A DNA stretch of 64,000 nucleotides from Planococcus sp. ISL-110 (GTDB taxonomy: Bacteria > Bacillota > Bacilli > Bacillales_A > Planococcaceae), in assembly GCF_018613575.1 (NCBI RefSeq), contig NZ_JAGGPX010000004.1, positions 1 to 64,000 on the forward strand. Reading direction: 5' to 3'. Made by a program: the position numbers and the translations under genes. Under the pieces are notes generated by a model that made no database searches, was not told the origin of the DNA, and saw nothing but the letters and a program-made list of their open reading frames with translations. Every line of letters starts with the position of its first letter. Position 1 is the stretch's first letter. Positions 1 to 8,411 of the stretch are shown here, piece by piece.

Positions 1-71
1 TGTAGTTTTTCAGTGGCCTCGCATTTGCGGATGGTGTTTTTAAAATTCCAGGCTCTTTTAACGGGATTCAC
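1..71. other. left edge, no gene recognised
   Basis: The first 71 bases lie downstream of the tdh stop codon. I see no reading frame, RNA gene or convincing terminator hairpin in them. The fragment is too short to assign. Confidence 0.3.
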
Positions 72-1016
72 TTAAATGAGTTGAAGCTTTTTTTTTAATT
101 TTTCCAGCATATCGAAAGTCATCGCATCCAAATCATAAGACGCCTTAAAGCCCCATTCCGATTTGGCGGCTGAAGCATCAATACTGTCCGGCCAGCTATC
201 AGCGATTTCCTGTCTGGCTGGATCGACTGCATAAGACATCTTGAAATCCGGGATGTGCTTGCGGATCGATGCCGCGATCTGCTCGGGCTCGAAGCTCATG
301 GCAGTTACGTTGAAAGCATTCCGGTGAATCAGTTTGGCAGGATCTGCTTCCATCAAATCAACGATGGCTTGCAATGCATCCGGCATGTACATCATGTCCA
401 TATAAGTGCCTTCTGCAATATAAGATGTGTAGCTGCCTTGTTCGATCGCCTTATAGTAGATGTCGACCGCGTAATCGGTCGTGCCTCCGCCAGGCTTTGC
501 TACGTTTGAAACTAATCCTGGAAAACGTACGCCGCGTGTGTCGACGCCAAACTTTGTATGGTAATAATCACATAATAATTCACCGGCTACCTTATTGACA
601 CCGTACATGGTGGTCGGGCGCTGCAGCGTGTCCTGTGGTGTGTTCTTTTTAGGTGTTGATGGGCCAAATGCGCCAATGGAACTAGGTGTGAAAAATTGCA
701 TGCCGAGCTCACGAGATGCTTCGAGCGCATTTACAAGGCCGCCCATGTTCAGGTTCCAGGCAAGAAGGGGGTTTTCTTCAGCAGTCGCCGACAGCAAAGC
801 TGCCATGTGGACCATTGTATCCGCTCCAAAATCCTTTGCCAGATCGTGCATTCTCTGTGCATCTGTTACATCCAAAATTTCAAAAGGACCTGATTGATCG
901 GCCGCCTGGCGGATATCTGTCGCCAATACACTGTCATTGCCATAAATGCCGCGCATTTTCCCGACAAGCTCCGACCCTATCTGTCCTAAAGCACCTGTAA
1001 TCATAATTCGTTCCAT
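72..1016 (-). CDS. tdh: L-threonine 3-dehydrogenase (epimerase-like SDR type)
   Basis: This is an NAD-dependent short-chain dehydrogenase of the extended (UDP-glucose-epimerase-like) class, about 314 residues. It oxidises threonine to 2-amino-3-ketobutyrate in the cytoplasm. The N-terminal Rossmann motif GALGQIG (residues 8-14), PSSIGAFG near residue 111 and the catalytic YxxxK (Tyr138, Lys142) are visible. The start at 1016 is chosen because AAAGGAG lies at the right distance before ATG; a longer frame to 1043 has no ribosome site. The product is normally passed to glycine C-acetyltransferase (kbl), which is in this window but about 6 kb away at 7128-8318. The family assignment is firm. The substrate rests on family resemblance and on the presence of kbl. 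Confidence 0.88.
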   Translation of the reverse strand: MERIMITGALGQIGSELVGKMRGIYGNDSVLATDIRQAADQSGPFEILDVTDAQRMHDLAKDFGADTMVHMAALLSATAEENPLLAWNLNMGGLVNALEASRELGMQFFTPSSIGAFGPSTPKKNTPQDTLQRPTTMYGVNKVAGELLCDYYHTKFGVDTRGVRFPGLVSNVAKPGGGTTDYAVDIYYKAIEQGSYTSYIAEGTYMDMMYMPDALQAIVDLMEADPAKLIHRNAFNVTAMSFEPEQIAASIRKHIPDFKMSYAVDPARQEIADSWPDSIDASAAKSEWGFKASYDLDAMTFDMLEKLKKKLQLI

Positions 1017-1259
1017 TTTCAACACTCCTTTTCTCCACAACATTTGTCCTGTCTAAAAACACAAAAATAAGCTTATAAACCTTGTTAATTTAACCTTTAA
1101 TATTAAGCTATTATAAGATGTTCTCTTTAAAAACACAAATACTTTTTAAAAAAAGATTAAGCAGAACCGTATTCCATTTAACAAAGCTTCCCATATTCAT
1201 GCATAAACAGTGGATGTCCAAAGAATGGAAATATCGCAATCATTTTGTGTTCACTTCAT

Positions 1260-1288
1260 TTGAGACTGTCGGATAAGCATGCTATAAT
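1260..1288 (+). promoter_or_regulatory. sigma-A promoter for the amino-acid ABC operon
   Basis: TTGAGA (1260-1265) and a perfect TATAAT (1283-1288) are separated by 17 bp, upstream of the ABC transporter genes. The predicted transcript would have a leader of roughly 185 nt before the ATG at 1479. The leader is AT-rich, and I see no T-box or riboswitch in it. The rest of the 1017-1478 interval must also hold the leftward tdh promoter, which I could not place. Confidence 0.6.
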
Positions 1289-1478
1289 AAACCAGCTTCG
1301 TGATTCCACTCAGATTGAACGGCTATTTTTCCTTTTTTTAATTTTTAAACCTACTATTCCAGTTGGTTAAAAAGGCTTTATTATTAAATTAATTATTTAA
1401 GGAATAAAAATAAGGGGTATAGACATTCAAGAAGGAGTCTCAAAACAAAAAATTATAAAAAAGTAGAGGAGAATTTTT

Positions 1479-2291
1479 ATGAAGAAATTTGGTTTAGCGT
1501 TTTTATTATTGATGGCAATGCTGGTATTGGCGGCTTGCGGCGGCGGATCCACTGAAGAAGATCCAACAACGGATGATGCAACGGAAGACGATCTATTGGC
1601 TAAGGTTCAGGAAGAAGGAACATTGGTTATCGGTACAGAAGGAACATATCCTCCTTTCACTTTCCATGATGCGTCAGGTGAATTGACTGGTTTTGATGTC
1701 GAAATCGCGCGTGAAGTAGCAGAGCGCCTTGGCGTTGAAGCGGAATTTCTTGAAACGCAATGGGATGCCATGTTTGCTGGATTGGATGCTTCCCGTTTTG
1801 ATATGGTCGCCAACCAGGTCGGGATCAACCCGGAACGCCAGGAAAGCTATGATTTTTCAGATCCGTACATCACTTCCACTGCAGTCCTGGTAGTTGCTGA
1901 AGATGACACTGAAATTCAAAGCTTCGAAGATTTAGAAGGCAAATTGTCTGCACAGTCTTTGACAAGCAATTATGCTGAAACTGCAACTTCATTTGGGGCC
2001 GAGCTTGAAGGCGTCGAAGGATTTAACCAAGCAATTGAATTATTGAACTCTGGTCGCGTCGATGCGACAGTCAACGATAATTTGACAGTTTTGGATTTCC
2101 TGAAACAGCGCCCGGATGCACAAGTAAAAGTTGTTGATGAATCTGAAGATGCTGCACAAAGCGGATTGTTGTTCAGACAAGACAGTGGCGCAATCGTGGA
2201 TGAAGTTAATCAGGCTTTGGCTGATATGATCGAAGACGGCACATATGATGAAATTTCAGAAGAATGGTTTGGTGAAAATGTACTTGAATAG
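1479..2291 (+). CDS. amino-acid ABC transporter substrate-binding lipoprotein
   Basis: This is a family 3 solute-binding protein of 270 residues that captures an amino acid outside the membrane and delivers it to the permease encoded next. A lipoprotein signal peptide ends in LVLAAC with the lipidated Cys at residue 20, followed by a flexible Gly/Ser/Asp/Glu linker. The body carries the family signatures EGTYPPFTF and [17 protein letters not shown]. The ribosome site is AGAGGAG at 1466-1472. It resembles TcyA-type cystine binders and other polar amino-acid binders, and the ligand cannot be fixed from sequence. The gene overlaps the permease start by 14 bp, so the two are translationally coupled. 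Confidence 0.87.
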   Translation: MKKFGLAFLLLMAMLVLAACGGGSTEEDPTTDDATEDDLLAKVQEEGTLVIGTEGTYPPFTFHDASGELTGFDVEIAREVAERLGVEAEFLETQWDAMFAGLDASRFDMVANQVGINPERQESYDFSDPYITSTAVLVVAEDDTEIQSFEDLEGKLSAQSLTSNYAETATSFGAELEGVEGFNQAIELLNSGRVDATVNDNLTVLDFLKQRPDAQVKVVDESEDAAQSGLLFRQDSGAIVDEVNQALADMIEDGTYDEISEEWFGENVLE

Positions 2292-2979
2292 TATTTTCTC
2301 GGATCCGGTCAGAATGGAACGGCTTGCGGATATTGCGCAATCCTCCTTTCTTCCATTAATCGAGGCAACGATTCAATTCACTTTGCCTCTTTCGATCATT
2401 TCCTTTATTTTCGGATTGGTGCTGGCGATTTTAACAGCTTTGGCGCGGATTTCAACGGTTAAGATTTTTCAGATTATCGCCCGGATCTATGTTTCTATTA
2501 TCCGGGGAACACCTTTACTGGTTCAACTGTTCATCCTGTTTTACGGATTGCCGACGCTCGGCATCACGATCGATCCATTTCCAGCGGCAGTCATCGGTTT
2601 TTCGCTGAATGTCGGGGCTTATGCTTCCGAAGTGATCCGGGCAGCCATCCTGTCGATTCCGAAAGGGCAATGGGAGGCCGCCGATACAATTGGCATGTCC
2701 TACACACAATCCCTGCGGCGCGTCATTTTGCCGCAGGCGTCACGTGTTTCTTTGCCTCCCCTTTCAAATACGTTCATCAGCCTGATTAAAGATACATCGC
2801 TTGCATCTCTTATCTTAGTTACGGAGATGTTCAGAGTTGCCCAGCAAATCGCCGCGACCAATTACGAATTCTTGCTGTTGTACGGCCAAGCGGCCTTGCT
2901 TTACTGGGTCATTTGCTTTGCCTTGTCACTCGTTCAAGGAAGGCTCGAAAATCGCTTTGACCGCTACGTTTCCAGATAA
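2278..2979 (+). CDS. amino-acid ABC transporter permease
   Basis: This is an integral membrane subunit of about 233 residues with several hydrophobic segments (for example [19 protein letters not shown]). It has the HisM/TcyB-type permease signatures [10 protein letters not shown] and the EAA-like loop around [13 protein letters not shown] and LRRVILPQA, which docks on the ATPase. The start at 2278 overlaps the end of the binding-protein gene, with GAAGAATGG as a weak ribosome site. The downstream ATPase gene at 3016 is frameshifted, so whether this transporter is powered depends on how that lesion is read. Confidence 0.87.
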   Translation: MYLNSIFSDPVRMERLADIAQSSFLPLIEATIQFTLPLSIISFIFGLVLAILTALARISTVKIFQIIARIYVSIIRGTPLLVQLFILFYGLPTLGITIDPFPAAVIGFSLNVGAYASEVIRAAILSIPKGQWEAADTIGMSYTQSLRRVILPQASRVSLPPLSNTFISLIKDTSLASLILVTEMFRVAQQIAATNYEFLLLYGQAALLYWVICFALSLVQGRLENRFDRYVSR

Positions 2980-3015
2980 TAAAAGCAGTTTACTGATTGC
3001 AGTAAGGAGTCCTAT

Positions 3016-3761
3016 ATGATTTCCATCAAAAATTTGCATAAAAAGTTCGGCGACCTCGAAGTGTTGAAGGGCATTGACGCAGACGTCCAAAAAGGACAGG
3101 CCATCGTCGTTATCGGGCCATCCGGTTCCGGTAAAACGACATTCCTGCGCTGCCTGAATACATTAGAGACACCAACTTCCGGTTCTGTGACAATCGACGA
3201 ACAAACCGTCGATTTTTCCAAATCCTTGTCAAAAAAGCAGATCATGGCTTTTCGAAAGCAATCGGCTATGGTTTTTCAGCATTACAACCTATTTCCTCAC
3301 ATGACCGCCCTTGAAAACGTCATGGAAGGTCCAGTCACTGTCCAAAAACAGGACAAAAAGCTGGCCAAAAAAAAGCCGAACAGCTGCTGACGAAAGTCGG
3401 GCTCGGCGAAAAAATTAACGAATATCCATTCCAGCTGAGCGGTGGCCAACAGCAGCGTGTAGGCATCGCCCGTGCGCTGGCACTCGAACCAAAAGTCATG
3501 CTGTTTGATGAACCGACTTCCGCCCTCGATCCCGAACTGGTCGGCGAAGTGCTGCAGGTCATGAAAGACCTTGCCGCCGAAGGCATGACGATGGTCGTGG
3601 TGACACACGAAATGCGCTTTGCCAAAGGCGTCGCGGACGAAGTGCTGTTCATGGACGAAGGACGCATCGTCGAACGCGGCAAGCCCGAAGACATCTTCAA
3701 TCATCCGACAGAAGAACGGACCCAACGTTTCCTCAGTTTGATCCAGGATACAGATATCTAA
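3016..3761 (+). pseudogene. amino-acid ABC transporter ATPase, frameshifted at an A8 tract
   Basis: This is the energising subunit of the polar amino-acid importer, interrupted by a -1 or +2 frameshift. The first frame (3016-3390) holds Walker A GPSGSGKT (residues 34-41) and the Q-loop region FQHYNLF. It then stops shortly after LAKKK. The remaining two thirds continue in another frame from about 3375 to the TAA at 3759-3761: AEQLLTKVG, the signature LSGGQQQR, Walker [13 protein letters not shown] and the switch His in VVTHEM. The break is at eight A residues, 3367-3374; nine would restore one continuous protein of normal length (about 248 residues). It could be a real disruptive mutation, a sequencing error in a homopolymer, or a site of slippage. 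Outside the tract the protein looks fully conserved. Confidence 0.85.
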
Positions 3762-3762
3762 A

Positions 3763-4520
3763 GAAAAGCGGAGGCGCCCATGTAGGTCCGACGGGCATAA
3801 GACGCGCTGGCGAAGCGGCGTTCTTTGCCGCACAGCCAGAGTGGCTTATGACCCTAGGGCCTGAGCGCTGGAGTCTGGACAACAACGAAAAGCGGAGGCG
3901 CCCATGTAGGTCCGACGGGCATAAGACGATCTGGCGAAGCGGCGTTCTTTGCCGCACAGCCAGAGTGGCTTATGACCCTAGGGCCTGGGCGCTGGAGTCT
4001 GGACAACAACGAAAAGCGCAAGCGCTCATGTAGGTCCGACGGGCATAAGACGCGCTGGCGAAGCGGCGTTCTTTGCCGCACAGCCAGAGTGGCTTATGAC
4101 CCTAGGGCCTGAGCGCTGGAGTCTGGACAACAACGAAAAGCGCAGGCGCCCATGTAGGTCCGACGGGCATAAGACGCGCTGGCGAAGCGGCGTTCTTTGC
4201 CGCACAGCCAGAGTGGCTTATGACCCTAGGGCCTGGGCGCTGGAGTCTGGACAACAACGAAAAGCGCAAGCGCTCATGTAGGTCCGACGGGCATAAGACG
4301 CGCTGGCGAAGCGGCGTTCTTTGCCGCACAGCCAGAGTGGCTTATGACCCTAGGGCCTGGGCGCTGGAGTCTGGACAACAACGAAAAGCGCAAGCGCTCA
4401 TGTAGGTCCGGCGGGCATAAGACGATCTGGCGAAGCGGCGTTCTTTGCCGCACAGCCAGAGTGGCTTATGACCCTAGGGCCTGGGCGCTGGAGTCTGGAC
4501 AACAACGAAAAGCGCAAGCG
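3763..4520 (+). repeat. tandem array of six 124-bp structured repeats
   Basis: Six full copies start at 3763, 3887, 4011, 4135, 4259 and 4383, an exact 124-bp period. A short partial seventh starts at 4507. Each copy begins GAAAAGCG and ends CTGGACAACAAC, and can fold into one long imperfect hairpin. Its helices are AGCGCYC with GRGCGCT, AGGTCC with GGGCCT, GGGCATAAG with CTTATGACCC, and CTGGC/GCGGC with GCCGC/GCCAG. Copies differ at few positions, for example GACGCGCTGG or GACGATCTGG, which suggests recent expansion by unequal exchange. The array starts two bases after the ATPase stop codon. Frames of about 61-75 codons within it are by-products of repetition, not genes. Confidence 0.95.
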
Positions 4521-4547
4521 GCTAAACACTAAACCCTGCTTAAGCAT

Positions 4548-4584
4548 AAAAACTCGCAGCCCCAAAAGGGACTGCGAGTTTTTT
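4548..4584. terminator. bidirectional terminator
   Basis: AAAACTCGCAG and CTGCGAGTTTT pair across a CCCCAAAAGGG centre, with a T-run on both strands. It separates the rightward transporter and repeat region from the leftward racemase gene ending at 4592. Confidence 0.85.
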
Positions 4585-4591
4585 ACTGTCA

Positions 4592-5704
4592 TTATTCAAT
4601 AACACAGCTCTTAACCGTCAATTTCTCCAGTTGCGCCTGGTCCACTTCCACACCCAACCCGGGTTTTCCAGATAATAAGACGTAAGGATGCTGATAGGTC
4701 AAGTCCCCGATTTCTTCGCTGAAGAGCAGTGGACCGGTCAATTCTGTGCTTTCGATATTGATGCGCGACATGGCGACGTGATAGCCTGCCGCTGAACCGA
4801 CGGATGATTCCACCATGGAACCGATTTGGCACAGCATTCCCGCTGCTTCAGCGGTCTTGGCCATCTGCGCAGCGTGGAAAATACCAGCACATTTCATCAG
4901 CTTGATATTGATGACGTCGGCCGCCTGCAGCCGGACGATTTCCAGCAAATCTTCCATCGATTGGATGCTTTCATCAGCCATGATTGGAACTGCTGTCTTC
5001 GAGCGGACCTCGGCCAGTCCACGGATATCTCCCATGCGAATCGGCTGCTCGACCCAGGCAATGTTGGCCCCTTCGAGCTGTTTGATTGCCGCTACGGCTA
5101 TGCCTGGGGATTTCCATCCTTGATTTACATCCACCCGGATTGGCATGTCTCTGCCGACCGCTTCACGAACAGCTAAAATCCGGTCCACATCTTCCTGTGC
5201 CTCTCCCTTGCCTACCTTCAGCTTTAAGGAAGCATAGCCCTTTTCTACGGCACTTTTTGCTTTCGCTGCCATGACTTCAGGCGCTTCGATACTTAGGACT
5301 TTAGGGTAATCCAGGTGAGCAGTCGCCTGTCCCCCAATCAGATTGTAGACCGGTTGGCCGACCGCTTTTCCCATCAGGTCGTAGCAGGCAATATCCACAG
5401 CGGCTTTTGCTGCTGAGTTTCCTGCCATCAACGCATTCATTTTTGAATGGATAGCTTCGATATCGAATGGACTCATCCCGATCACGGCAGGCAGGAACAA
5501 TTCCTTCAGCACTTCAAATGCTGAAGTAAAGTATTCTCCTGTAACATGCTCATCCGGAACCGCCTCCCCGTAGCCGATCAAGCCTGAATCCGTTTCCAAT
5601 ACGACAATCAATGCCGGCATATCCGGATAAGTCGCATAGGAAATGATAAACGGCTCGTTGAGGGGAAATCTTACTGCATGCAATGACGCTTTTGTGATTT
5701 TCAT
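4592..5704 (-). CDS. enolase-superfamily racemase/epimerase (MLE subgroup)
   Basis: This enzyme of about 370 residues belongs to the muconate-lactonizing subgroup, which includes Ala-Glu dipeptide epimerases and N-succinyl-amino-acid racemases. It shows the base ASLKLKVGKG, the metal-ligand segments RVDVNQGW, WVEQPI and IMADESIQ, and the second base INIKLMKCAG. The start at 5704 follows GGAGGCTGTCAA. The Asp-x-Asp motif that marks classical Ala-Glu epimerases near the C-terminus is not seen; the equivalent stretch reads STELTGPLL. Epimerisation of a dipeptide is therefore possible but not shown. It is divergent from an M20 amidohydrolase, with a shared 100-bp promoter region. That pairing would also suit a racemase working on N-acylated amino acids. 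Confidence 0.8.
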   Translation of the reverse strand: MKITKASLHAVRFPLNEPFIISYATYPDMPALIVVLETDSGLIGYGEAVPDEHVTGEYFTSAFEVLKELFLPAVIGMSPFDIEAIHSKMNALMAGNSAAKAAVDIACYDLMGKAVGQPVYNLIGGQATAHLDYPKVLSIEAPEVMAAKAKSAVEKGYASLKLKVGKGEAQEDVDRILAVREAVGRDMPIRVDVNQGWKSPGIAVAAIKQLEGANIAWVEQPIRMGDIRGLAEVRSKTAVPIMADESIQSMEDLLEIVRLQAADVINIKLMKCAGIFHAAQMAKTAEAAGMLCQIGSMVESSVGSAAGYHVAMSRINIESTELTGPLLFSEEIGDLTYQHPYVLLSGKPGLGVEVDQAQLEKLTVKSCVIE

Positions 5705-5804
5705 TTGACAGCCTCCAATAAATTTAACTTCCTGTATACTTATACTATAGTGAAATTCAGGACTGATTGGTATTATATTTTGCATCTAAAGGAGTTTTAG
5801 GCTA

Positions 5805-7010
5805 ATGAAATTCATTGAGCAGATTGAATCGCTGTATGAGGAAATGGTGGAAACAAGAAGGCATTTGCATATGCATCCCGAGCTGTCGCATCATGAAGTC
5901 GCAACTCCGGCTTTTATTGCAGACCGACTGGAAGAGATGGGCGTGGAAGTCTGCCGCGGAGTTGGCGGGCGCGGCGTCGTCGGGACGATCCGCGGCGGCA
6001 AGCCTGGGAAAACGATTGCGTTCCGGGCCGATTTCGACGCCTTGCCGATCGATGACCAAAAAAATACCCCCTATAAATCCACCGTACCAGGCGTTATGCA
6101 CGCCTGTGGGCACGATGGACACACTGCCGCTTTACTGGGCTTCGCCAAAGCCATGATGGCCATTCGGGACCAATTGCCCGGCACCATCAGGTTGATCCAT
6201 CAATTCGGTGAAGAACTGTCGCCCGGCGGTGCACGTGCGATGATCGAGGATGGCTGTCTGGACGGTGTTGATGCTGTTTACGGTGCTCACCTGCAAAGCA
6301 AAATGGACAGCGGCCGCATCTATGTCCGTGACGGCTTTCTGCAGGCTTCTGAAGACACCGTCAAAATCATCGTCTACGGCTCCGGAGCTCATGGCGCAGA
6401 ACCGCATAACGGCGTCGATCCAATTTTGGCAGCCAGCCATATCATGGTGGCGCTGCAATCCATCGTCAGCCGAAACGCCGATCCGCTGAAAGAACTGGTC
6501 GTCTCCATCGGCAAATTCCATGCGGGCGACGCCGACAATGCCATTCCTGGAAAAGCCGTGTTGGAAGGCACCATCCGCGTATTTGATCCCGAGCTGCGCA
6601 AGCTTGCCAGCCAGCGTCTGCGGACCATAGTCGAAAACGTCGCCATCGCGATGGGCGCCACGGCTGAAGTGATCATCGAAAATGGCTATGATGCGCTCTG
6701 GAACCATCCAGCCGAAACTGAGCGGGTCCGTAGCGCAGGGCGGGAAGTTTTGGGTGAAGAAAACGTTGTGGAAATCGATCCAGTCATGCCGGTCGAGGAT
6801 TTCACTTATTTTACACAGGCAAAGCCCGGCGCCTACTTCTTCGTCGGAGCAAAAATGGCAGACAGCGGTGCAGTATACCCGCATCATCACGAAAACTTCG
6901 ATTTTAATGAAACCGCGATGCTGGTGACGGCGAAAATGTTTGCTGCGATTTACTTTGAGGCGCAAGGATTGCCTATCGACAGTATTCCGGCTGTTTTGGA
7001 CAGTATTTGA
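5805..7010 (+). CDS. M20D amidohydrolase (N-acyl-amino-acid deacylase type)
   Basis: This cytoplasmic metal-dependent hydrolase of 401 residues cleaves N-acyl amino acids or similar amides. Visible signatures are RRHLHMHPELSHHE near the N-terminus, FRADFDALPI, the metal-binding HACGHDGH, GEELSPGGA and a dimerisation-domain GAHGAEPHNGVDP. The ribosome site is AAAGGAG, ten bases before ATG. It is close to HipO/AmhX-like deacylases; the acyl group is unknown. Its last residues (IDSIPAVLDSI) are encoded by a 21-bp-periodic DNA repeat that runs on past the stop codon, so the C-terminal tail probably arose from repeat sequence rather than from the enzyme's own fold. Confidence 0.85.
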   Translation: MKFIEQIESLYEEMVETRRHLHMHPELSHHEVATPAFIADRLEEMGVEVCRGVGGRGVVGTIRGGKPGKTIAFRADFDALPIDDQKNTPYKSTVPGVMHACGHDGHTAALLGFAKAMMAIRDQLPGTIRLIHQFGEELSPGGARAMIEDGCLDGVDAVYGAHLQSKMDSGRIYVRDGFLQASEDTVKIIVYGSGAHGAEPHNGVDPILAASHIMVALQSIVSRNADPLKELVVSIGKFHAGDADNAIPGKAVLEGTIRVFDPELRKLASQRLRTIVENVAIAMGATAEVIIENGYDALWNHPAETERVRSAGREVLGEENVVEIDPVMPVEDFTYFTQAKPGAYFFVGAKMADSGAVYPHHHENFDFNETAMLVTAKMFAAIYFEAQGLPIDSIPAVLDSI

Positions 7011-7070
7011 GGCAGTTTGGACAGTATTCGCCGGAATTGGACTGTATATCGCCACATTCGGACTGTATAG
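6976..7070 (+). repeat. 21-bp-periodic repeat, TGGACAGTA core, five units
   Basis: The 9-bp core occurs at 6976 (TCGACAGTA), 6997, 7018, 7038 (TGGACTGTA) and 7059 (CGGACTGTA), with steps of 21, 21, 20 and 21 bp. Spacers between cores are unrelated. The first unit and the start of the second lie inside the M20 coding sequence; the rest lie beyond its stop. The same architecture with TGGAAAGTA brackets the NERD gene at 17.6 and 18.8 kb. Confidence 0.85.
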
Positions 7071-7086
7071 TTTATATCTGGAAATA

Positions 7087-7121
7087 AAAACACGCCGGGC
7101 AGCATGCGCCCGGCGTGTTTT
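7087..7121. terminator. bidirectional terminator between M20 and kbl
   Basis: A GC-rich hairpin, AACACGCCGGGC with GCCCGGCGTGTT, has A-runs and T-runs on its two sides. It can stop transcription from both convergent genes. Confidence 0.85.
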
Positions 7122-7127
7122 CGTCTA

Positions 7128-8318
7128 TTACTTGATGACGCCTAATTCTTTGCCGACTTTTTCATAAGTCGCAATAGCTTCATCTAACATTTCTTTCGTG
7201 TGGGCAGCTGTCGGCATATTGCGTACGCGTCCAGTACCTTTTGGAACGGTCGGGAAGACGATCGACTTGGCATAGACGCCTTCATCGAACAAACGCTTGG
7301 AAAATTCCTGCGTCAGCTTTTCGTCGCCGATAATGCAAGGTGTGATTGGCGTTTCAGAATGGCCAATATCAAAGCCCAGTGCATCCAGGCCTTTTTTCAG
7401 GTAATCGCCATTGTCCCATAGTTTATCGTGCAATTCTGTTGAGTCCATGATCATCTGGACCGCTGCTGTGATGGCCGCCACGTCGCCTGGAGTTACCGCT
7501 GTCGAGAACAGGAATGGACGTGAACGGACTTTCAGCCAATCAATGAGGTTTTTCTTGCCGGCTACATAACCGCCGACAACGCCGACCGCTTTAGACAAAG
7601 TGCCCATTTGCATATCGACTTCTTTTTCAAGGCCGAAATGCTTAACGGTGCCTTTTCCTTTGCCCGTAACGCCTGAACCGTGTGCGTCATCCACATACGT
7701 GATCAAGTCGAATTCTTTGGCGATTTCCACGATTTCCGGAAGCTTGGCAATGTCGCCGTCCATTGAGAAAACACCATCTGTGATGACCATGACTTTATTG
7801 TAAAGGCCTGATTCTGTCGCTTCTTTCGCTTTCAGGCGCAGATCTTCCATATCGGAATGCTTGAACGCAATGATTTTCGCTTTGGACAACCGGCAGCCGT
7901 CAATGATCGATGCATGGTTCAATTGATCGGATAGAATCGCATCGTTCTTGTCCATTACCGCCGAAATTGCTGCCATGTTGCAGTTAAAACCGGATTGGTA
8001 GGAAATGGCCGCTTGTGTTCCTTTAAACTCAGCCAACTTCTCTTCCAATTTCACGTGCAGATCAAGCGTACCGTTGATTGTCCGGACCGCTCCTGCGCCG
8101 ACACCGTATTTATCGATGGCGTCTTTTGCCACTTGCTTCAAATCTTCGTTGGTCGCAAGCCCCAAGTAATTATTTGAAGAAAGATTGATCAAGTCTTTGC
8201 CGCGTACTTTGATGATGGCGCCGTTTGGCCCTTCAACCGGATCAATTTCATTATATAGACCCTGCTCTTTTAACTCTGTTAAGTTTTCATCTAAAAATGC
8301 ATCTAGTTTTTTTGACAA
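7128..8318 (-). CDS. kbl: glycine C-acetyltransferase (2-amino-3-ketobutyrate CoA ligase)
   Basis: This PLP enzyme of the alpha-oxoamine synthase family has about 396 residues. It cleaves 2-amino-3-ketobutyrate with CoA to give glycine and acetyl-CoA, the second step of threonine catabolism after Tdh. Visible are SSNNYLGLA, the [16 protein letters not shown] block, and the PLP lysine in [14 protein letters not shown] start it at a TTG codon (8318), because GGAAGAGGACA precedes it and the product then begins LSKKLDAF like its relatives. A longer frame to 8363 lacks a ribosome site. tdh and kbl are usually neighbours; here about 6 kb with a transporter, repeats and a hydrolase pair lie between them. 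Confidence 0.9.
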   Translation of the reverse strand: MSKKLDAFLDENLTELKEQGLYNEIDPVEGPNGAIIKVRGKDLINLSSNNYLGLATNEDLKQVAKDAIDKYGVGAGAVRTINGTLDLHVKLEEKLAEFKGTQAAISYQSGFNCNMAAISAVMDKNDAILSDQLNHASIIDGCRLSKAKIIAFKHSDMEDLRLKAKEATESGLYNKVMVITDGVFSMDGDIAKLPEIVEIAKEFDLITYVDDAHGSGVTGKGKGTVKHFGLEKEVDMQMGTLSKAVGVVGGYVAGKKNLIDWLKVRSRPFLFSTAVTPGDVAAITAAVQMIMDSTELHDKLWDNGDYLKKGLDALGFDIGHSETPITPCIIGDEKLTQEFSKRLFDEGVYAKSIVFPTVPKGTGRVRNMPTAAHTKEMLDEAIATYEKVGKELGVIK

Positions 8319-8383
8319 TGTCCTCTTCCTTTCACAAACGAAATTCTCTATCCATCTTAACATACGGCCATTTTTTCCAAAAG

Positions 8384-8408
8384 AAAAAGCAGACCGAGGT
8401 CCGCTTTC
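8384..8408 (-). terminator. weak hairpin after the protease gene
   Basis: On the minus strand, AAAGCGGACC and TCTGCTTTTT can pair imperfectly and are followed by T-rich sequence just after the end of the secreted protease gene. Confidence 0.4.
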
Positions 8409-8411
8409 AAC

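Noticed and set aside
1290-1478. Riboswitch or T-box in the long leader of the amino-acid ABC operon
   Set aside because: The leader is AT-rich and shows no specifier-like stem, T-box sequence or S-box core that I can recognise.
3297-3833. 178-codon leftward frame over the ATPase gene
   Set aside because: Antisense to conserved ABC motifs and running into the repeat array; no start signal.
3848-4532. Overlapping 60-75-codon frames on both strands in the 124-bp array
   Set aside because: They repeat every 124 bp because the DNA repeats, lack ribosome sites, and encode Arg/Cys-rich nonsense; the array is better explained as structured non-coding repeat.
6132-7055. 307-codon frame antisense to the M20 gene
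   Set aside because: It is the complement of a well-conserved enzyme gene, has no ribosome site and no recognisable family; a codon-bias shadow.
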